Shown here one piece after another: positions 61,083-64,000 of a stretch of DNA of 64,000 nucleotides; within the stretch, counting starts at the first letter, position 1; each line of letters opens with the position of its first letter. Below the pieces are notes generated by a model. That model had not been told where the DNA came from, did not search any database, and worked only from the letters and a program-made list of their open reading frames with translations. Position numbers and translations under genes: made by a program. Location of the stretch: assembly GCA_965200925.1 (NCBI GenBank), contig OZ241738.1, positions 558,001 through 622,000 on the forward strand, given 5' to 3'. Source of the stretch: WTGU01 sp965200925. GTDB lineage: Bacteria > Pseudomonadota > Alphaproteobacteria > UBA828.

Positions 61083-63746
61083 ATGGACAAGAGCATCTTC
61101 AGGTTCACCTTTCGCCATACCAAGGCGCAGCAGATCTACATCCTGCTGGTCACCGCATGTTCGCTCCCGTTCTACTACGTTTCCCTCGAAATCCCGAAGC
61201 TCATCGTCAACCACGCGCTCAGCGCCGACGATCCGGCAGTCCAGGGGGACGAGTTTCCCCGGCCGTTGACGATCTTCGGGTTCGAACTGTTCGCGTTGGA
61301 GCAGATATGGCTCCTGTTGTCTCTGTGCATTCTTTTTCTGGCGCTGGTGTTCGTCAACGGCGGCTTCAAGCTGTACATCAACATCTACAAGGGTCGCCTG
61401 GGCGAGCGCATGCTGCGCCGCCTGCGCTACATGCTCTACGCGCGCATCCTGCGCTTTCCCCTGCCGCATTTCCGCAAGGTCAGCCAGGGCGAGCTGATCC
61501 CCATGATCACCGCCGAGGTCGAGCCGCTCGGCGGCTTCATCGGCGACGCCTTCGCCCTGCCGGCGTTGCAGGGGGGCCTCCTGCTGACGGCGATCTTCTT
61601 CATCTTCGCCCAGGATCCGCTCATGGGCGCGGCCGCGATCGCCCTCTATCCCGTCCAGGGCTACATCATCCCGAAGCTCCAGCGGCGGGTGAACGCGCTC
61701 GCCAAGGCGCGCGTCCGGGCGGTGCGCCGGCTGTCGGACCGGATCGGCGAGTCGGTCGCGGGCGTCCGCGAGATACACGCCCATGGCGCCTCGCGCTATG
61801 CGCTTTCCGATTTCTCGCAACGCCTGAGCGAGATCTTCGATATCCGCTACCAGATCTACAACAAGAAGTTCTTCATCAAGTTCCTCAACAACTTCCTGGC
61901 CCAGCTCACGCCGTTCTTCTTCTTCACGATCGGCGGCGTCCTCGTCATCGAAGGCGATCTGACGCTCGGCGCGCTGGTCGCCATTCTCGCCGCCTACAAG
62001 GATCTGGCGCCGCCCTGGAAGGAGCTCCTCGCCTTCTACCAGATCAAGGAGGACTCGCGAATCAAGTACGAGCAGGTGATCGCCCAGTTCGAACCGCAAG
62101 GGATGCTCGACGAGGAGAAGCAGGCGGCCGACCCTGGCCTGGACAAGCTCGACGGCGATCTGGTCGCGGCCAACCTTTCCCTCCAGGACGACGATCAGGT
62201 CGGCATCGTGAGCGGGGTCAGCTTCACGCTGCCGCTGAACGAGCGCATCGCCGTGGTGGGGAGCGCCGGCAGCGGCAAGGAAGAGCTGATGCTGATGCTG
62301 GCGCGGCTGATCGCGCCCACCGGCGGGCGCCTGAGCGTCGGCGCCGCCGACTTCGCCGGCCTGCCCGAGTCCGTGACCGGGCGACGTATCGGTTTCGTGG
62401 CGCAGAACGGTTTCGTGTTCCAGGCCTCGCTCAGGGACAACCTCTTCTACGGGCTCAAGCACCGCCCGCCCGCCGCGGCGGGGGAGGCGGCGCGCGCGGA
62501 CTGGCGGGCGGAGTCGCAACGCGCCGGCAACTCCGTCGACGACGCCTTCGCCGACTGGGTGGATTATCGCGCGGCGGGCGCGAGCGGGCCCGAAGACGTG
62601 ATCGGCCCGGCACTCCGCGCCCTCGACATCGCGGACATGACCGAGGACGTCTACCGGCTCGGCCTTCGCGGCTCCCTCGACCCCGCCGCCCGCCCGGATG
62701 CGGCGCGGCGCATCCTCGAGGTCCGCCGCGCCCTCGCCGAGCGGCTGGAGGAGCCCCGGTATCGCGCCCTGGTCGAGGCCTTCGACCCCGAGCGCTACAA
62801 CACCAACGCGACGCTGGCCGAGAACCTCATCTTCGGCACGCCGACCGACGAGACGCTGGAAATGGACCGCTTGGCGGAGAACGCGCACGTTCTGGCCGTT
62901 CTCGAAGAGGCCGATCTGATCGAGGATCTGGTCTCGCGGGGCTACCGGCTCGCCGCGACCATGATCGAGATATTCGCCGATCTGCCGCCCGACCACGAGC
63001 TGTTTCAGCGCTTCAGCTTCATCGACGCCGACGACCTGCCCGACTACCAGGCGCTCGTCGCGCGCGTGGACAAGGAGAGGCTGGACGCGCTGGACGGGGC
63101 CGACCGGACGAAGCTCCTGTCCCTGCCGTTCCGGCTGATCCCGGCGCGCCATCGCTTGGGCTTGCTCGACGAAGGGGTGCAGAAGAAGGTTCTGGTGGCC
63201 CGCAAGCGCTTCGTGGAAACGCTGCCGGCGGCGCTCGCGGGCGCGGTCGGGTTCTTCGACCCCGAGGCGTACAACGCGGCGGCGACCGTGCAGGACAACG
63301 TCCTCTTCGGCAAGGTGGCCTATGGGCAGGCGCAGGCGGCCGAAAAGATCGGCCGCCTCGTCTCCGACGTGATCGACGACCGCGGGCTGCGGCCAACCGT
63401 GATGGAAGTCGGCCTCGACTATCAGGCGGGCATCGCCGGCTCCCGGCTCTCGAGCGCCCAGCGGCAGAAGCTCGCCGTCGCGCGGTCGGTCATGAAGGCG
63501 CCCGATGTGCTGATCGTGTCGGAGGCCACGGCGGCGCTCGAAGCGGCGTCCCAGAACCGCATCCTCGGCAACGTCCTGAAGGCGTTCGAGGGCCGGGGCG
63601 TGATCTGGTCCCTGCACCGCGCGGCTCTCGCCGCGCGCTTCGACCGCGTCCTCGTCATGAAGAACGGTCGCGTCGTCGAGCAGGGCCGTTACGACGAAAT
63701 CGATGCGGAGGGGACGGCCCTTCGCGAATTGACGGCGAACGAATAG
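61083..63746 (+). CDS. ABC exporter-like protein with degenerate, expanded nucleotide-binding domain
   Basis: An 887-residue protein. Residues 1-330 form an ABC type 1 transmembrane domain with about six helices. The nucleotide-binding domain is aberrant: Walker A is GSAGSGKE (393-400), with Glu where Ser/Thr binds Mg; the signature is LSSAQ (789-793) instead of LSGGQ; and the Walker B Asp is Ser813 in LIVSEAT, while Glu814 and the H-loop His are kept. Between Q-loop and signature there are about 340 residues instead of 60-80, holding three versions of the motif after the Q-loop: ASLRDNLFYG, ATLAENLIFG and ATVQDNVLFG. It is followed by a cyclic-nucleotide-binding gene. Normal ATP hydrolysis is doubtful. 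Confidence 0.8.
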   Translation: MDKSIFRFTFRHTKAQQIYILLVTACSLPFYYVSLEIPKLIVNHALSADDPAVQGDEFPRPLTIFGFELFALEQIWLLLSLCILFLALVFVNGGFKLYINIYKGRLGERMLRRLRYMLYARILRFPLPHFRKVSQGELIPMITAEVEPLGGFIGDAFALPALQGGLLLTAIFFIFAQDPLMGAAAIALYPVQGYIIPKLQRRVNALAKARVRAVRRLSDRIGESVAGVREIHAHGASRYALSDFSQRLSEIFDIRYQIYNKKFFIKFLNNFLAQLTPFFFFTIGGVLVIEGDLTLGALVAILAAYKDLAPPWKELLAFYQIKEDSRIKYEQVIAQFEPQGMLDEEKQAADPGLDKLDGDLVAANLSLQDDDQVGIVSGVSFTLPLNERIAVVGSAGSGKEELMLMLARLIAPTGGRLSVGAADFAGLPESVTGRRIGFVAQNGFVFQASLRDNLFYGLKHRPPAAAGEAARADWRAESQRAGNSVDDAFADWVDYRAAGASGPEDVIGPALRALDIADMTEDVYRLGLRGSLDPAARPDAARRILEVRRALAERLEEPRYRALVEAFDPERYNTNATLAENLIFGTPTDETLEMDRLAENAHVLAVLEEADLIEDLVSRGYRLAATMIEIFADLPPDHELFQRFSFIDADDLPDYQALVARVDKERLDALDGADRTKLLSLPFRLIPARHRLGLLDEGVQKKVLVARKRFVETLPAALAGAVGFFDPEAYNAAATVQDNVLFGKVAYGQAQAAEKIGRLVSDVIDDRGLRPTVMEVGLDYQAGIAGSRLSSAQRQKLAVARSVMKAPDVLIVSEATAALEAASQNRILGNVLKAFEGRGVIWSLHRAALAARFDRVLVMKNGRVVEQGRYDEIDAEGTALRELTANE

Positions 63747-63774
63747 GGGCGGGGCCCCGTGGGGGAGGCAGGTC

Positions 63775-64000
63775 ATGGATCTGCAACAGGACGTCGATTT
63801 GCTGCGGAACATCCCGCTGTTCCGGAACATCGATTCGGCGAAGCTCAAGCTGCTGGCCTTCACCAGCGAGCGGCTCGTCTTCGCGCCCGGGGACGCGCTC
63901 TTCCACCAGGGCGACGTGGGCGACGCCGCCTACATCATCGTCGACGGCGAAGCCGAGGTGACGATCGAAACCACCGCCGGGCCGCTCATCGTCGCCACGG
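63775..64000 (+). CDS. Cyclic nucleotide-binding domain protein, N-terminal part (runs off window)
   Basis: The reading starts at ATG 63775, 28 bases after the exporter-like gene, with GGGGGAGGCAGG just before, and stays open to the right edge (75 residues). LLRNIPLFRNIDSAKLKLLA, LVFAPGDALFHQGDVGDAAY and IIVDGEAEVTI are the start of a Crp-like cyclic nucleotide-binding domain. Whether a DNA-binding or catalytic domain follows cannot be seen. Close linkage suggests it regulates or partners the exporter. Confidence 0.85.
   Translation, partial: MDLQQDVDLLRNIPLFRNIDSAKLKLLAFTSERLVFAPGDALFHQGDVGDAAYIIVDGEAEVTIETTAGPLIVAT

Noticed and set aside
1..64000. tRNA, rRNA, CRISPR array or transposase genes
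   Set aside because: I looked for tRNA-like cloverleafs in the gaps, regularly spaced short repeats and DDE-type or IS200-type proteins and saw none. The only periodic repeats are coding TPR units and mini-repeats.

Overview
This is a GC-rich (about two-thirds GC), gene-dense chromosomal segment of an alphaproteobacterium, most likely Rhodospirillales-like. The lineage is suggested by the rpmH-rnpA-yidD-yidC-engB-argB block, a PopZ-type (DUF2497) gene directly upstream of valS, and many ABC uptake systems for organic compounds. I found no rRNA, tRNA, CRISPR array or transposase. All assignments come from reading motifs and protein family resemblance by eye; no database search was run.

Layout. 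0-2.7 kb (minus strand): a defence-like operon of a small conserved protein, an ImmA/IrrE-like protein and a Mod-type DNA methyltransferase that runs off the left edge. 2.9-6.2 kb: UvrD/PcrA helicase and a heptose-phosphate kinase with an altered active-site loop. 6.3-20 kb (plus strand): a catabolic and uptake region with a Rieske oxygenase, a NicX-like ring-cleavage dioxygenase, a TorT-like binding protein with RbsA/RbsC-type ABC components, an amidohydrolase, and a Liv-type ABC transporter. The Liv operon is split by a toxin-antitoxin pair whose VapC toxin is frameshifted. 20-31 kb (minus strand): housekeeping genes argB, engB, yidC, yidD, rnpA, rpmH, metC, ilvD, valS and popZ. 31.3-34.7 kb: an unusual two-gene ATPase / ATPase-TPR operon with an AT-rich promoter. 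34.8-39.3 kb: a flavin monooxygenase, oligopeptide-type ABC permeases and a cysteine hydrolase. 39.4-46.8 kb: a defence island with a DUF262 / DUF3696-ATPase / unknown three-gene operon next to a type IIG restriction-modification gene whose 3' end is frameshifted; a diverged copy of that 3' end lies on the far side of the operon. 46.9-56 kb: two subunits of a molybdenum hydroxylase without the catalytic subunit, cobalamin adenosyltransferase, a HIG1-like protein, an esterase, an ankyrin gene remnant, a CoA-transferase, a fused DppD-DppF ATPase and an acyl-CoA ligase. 56-61 kb: a tightly overlapping glycan operon (deacetylase-like protein, three glycosyltransferases, phosphatase). 61-64 kb: a highly aberrant ABC exporter-like protein followed by a truncated cyclic-nucleotide-binding protein.

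How it fits together. The left half looks like import and oxidation of an aromatic or N-heterocyclic compound next to branched-chain amino acid/amide-type uptake. The dipeptide-type permeases (36-38 kb) and the fused ATPase (52-54 kb) could form one transporter whose parts are separated by the defence island and other genes. The best candidates for undescribed biology are the ATPase/ATPase-TPR pair, the DUF262/DUF3696/unknown operon with its flanking duplicated sequence, the left-edge methyltransferase module, and the exporter with a degenerate, expanded nucleotide-binding domain.
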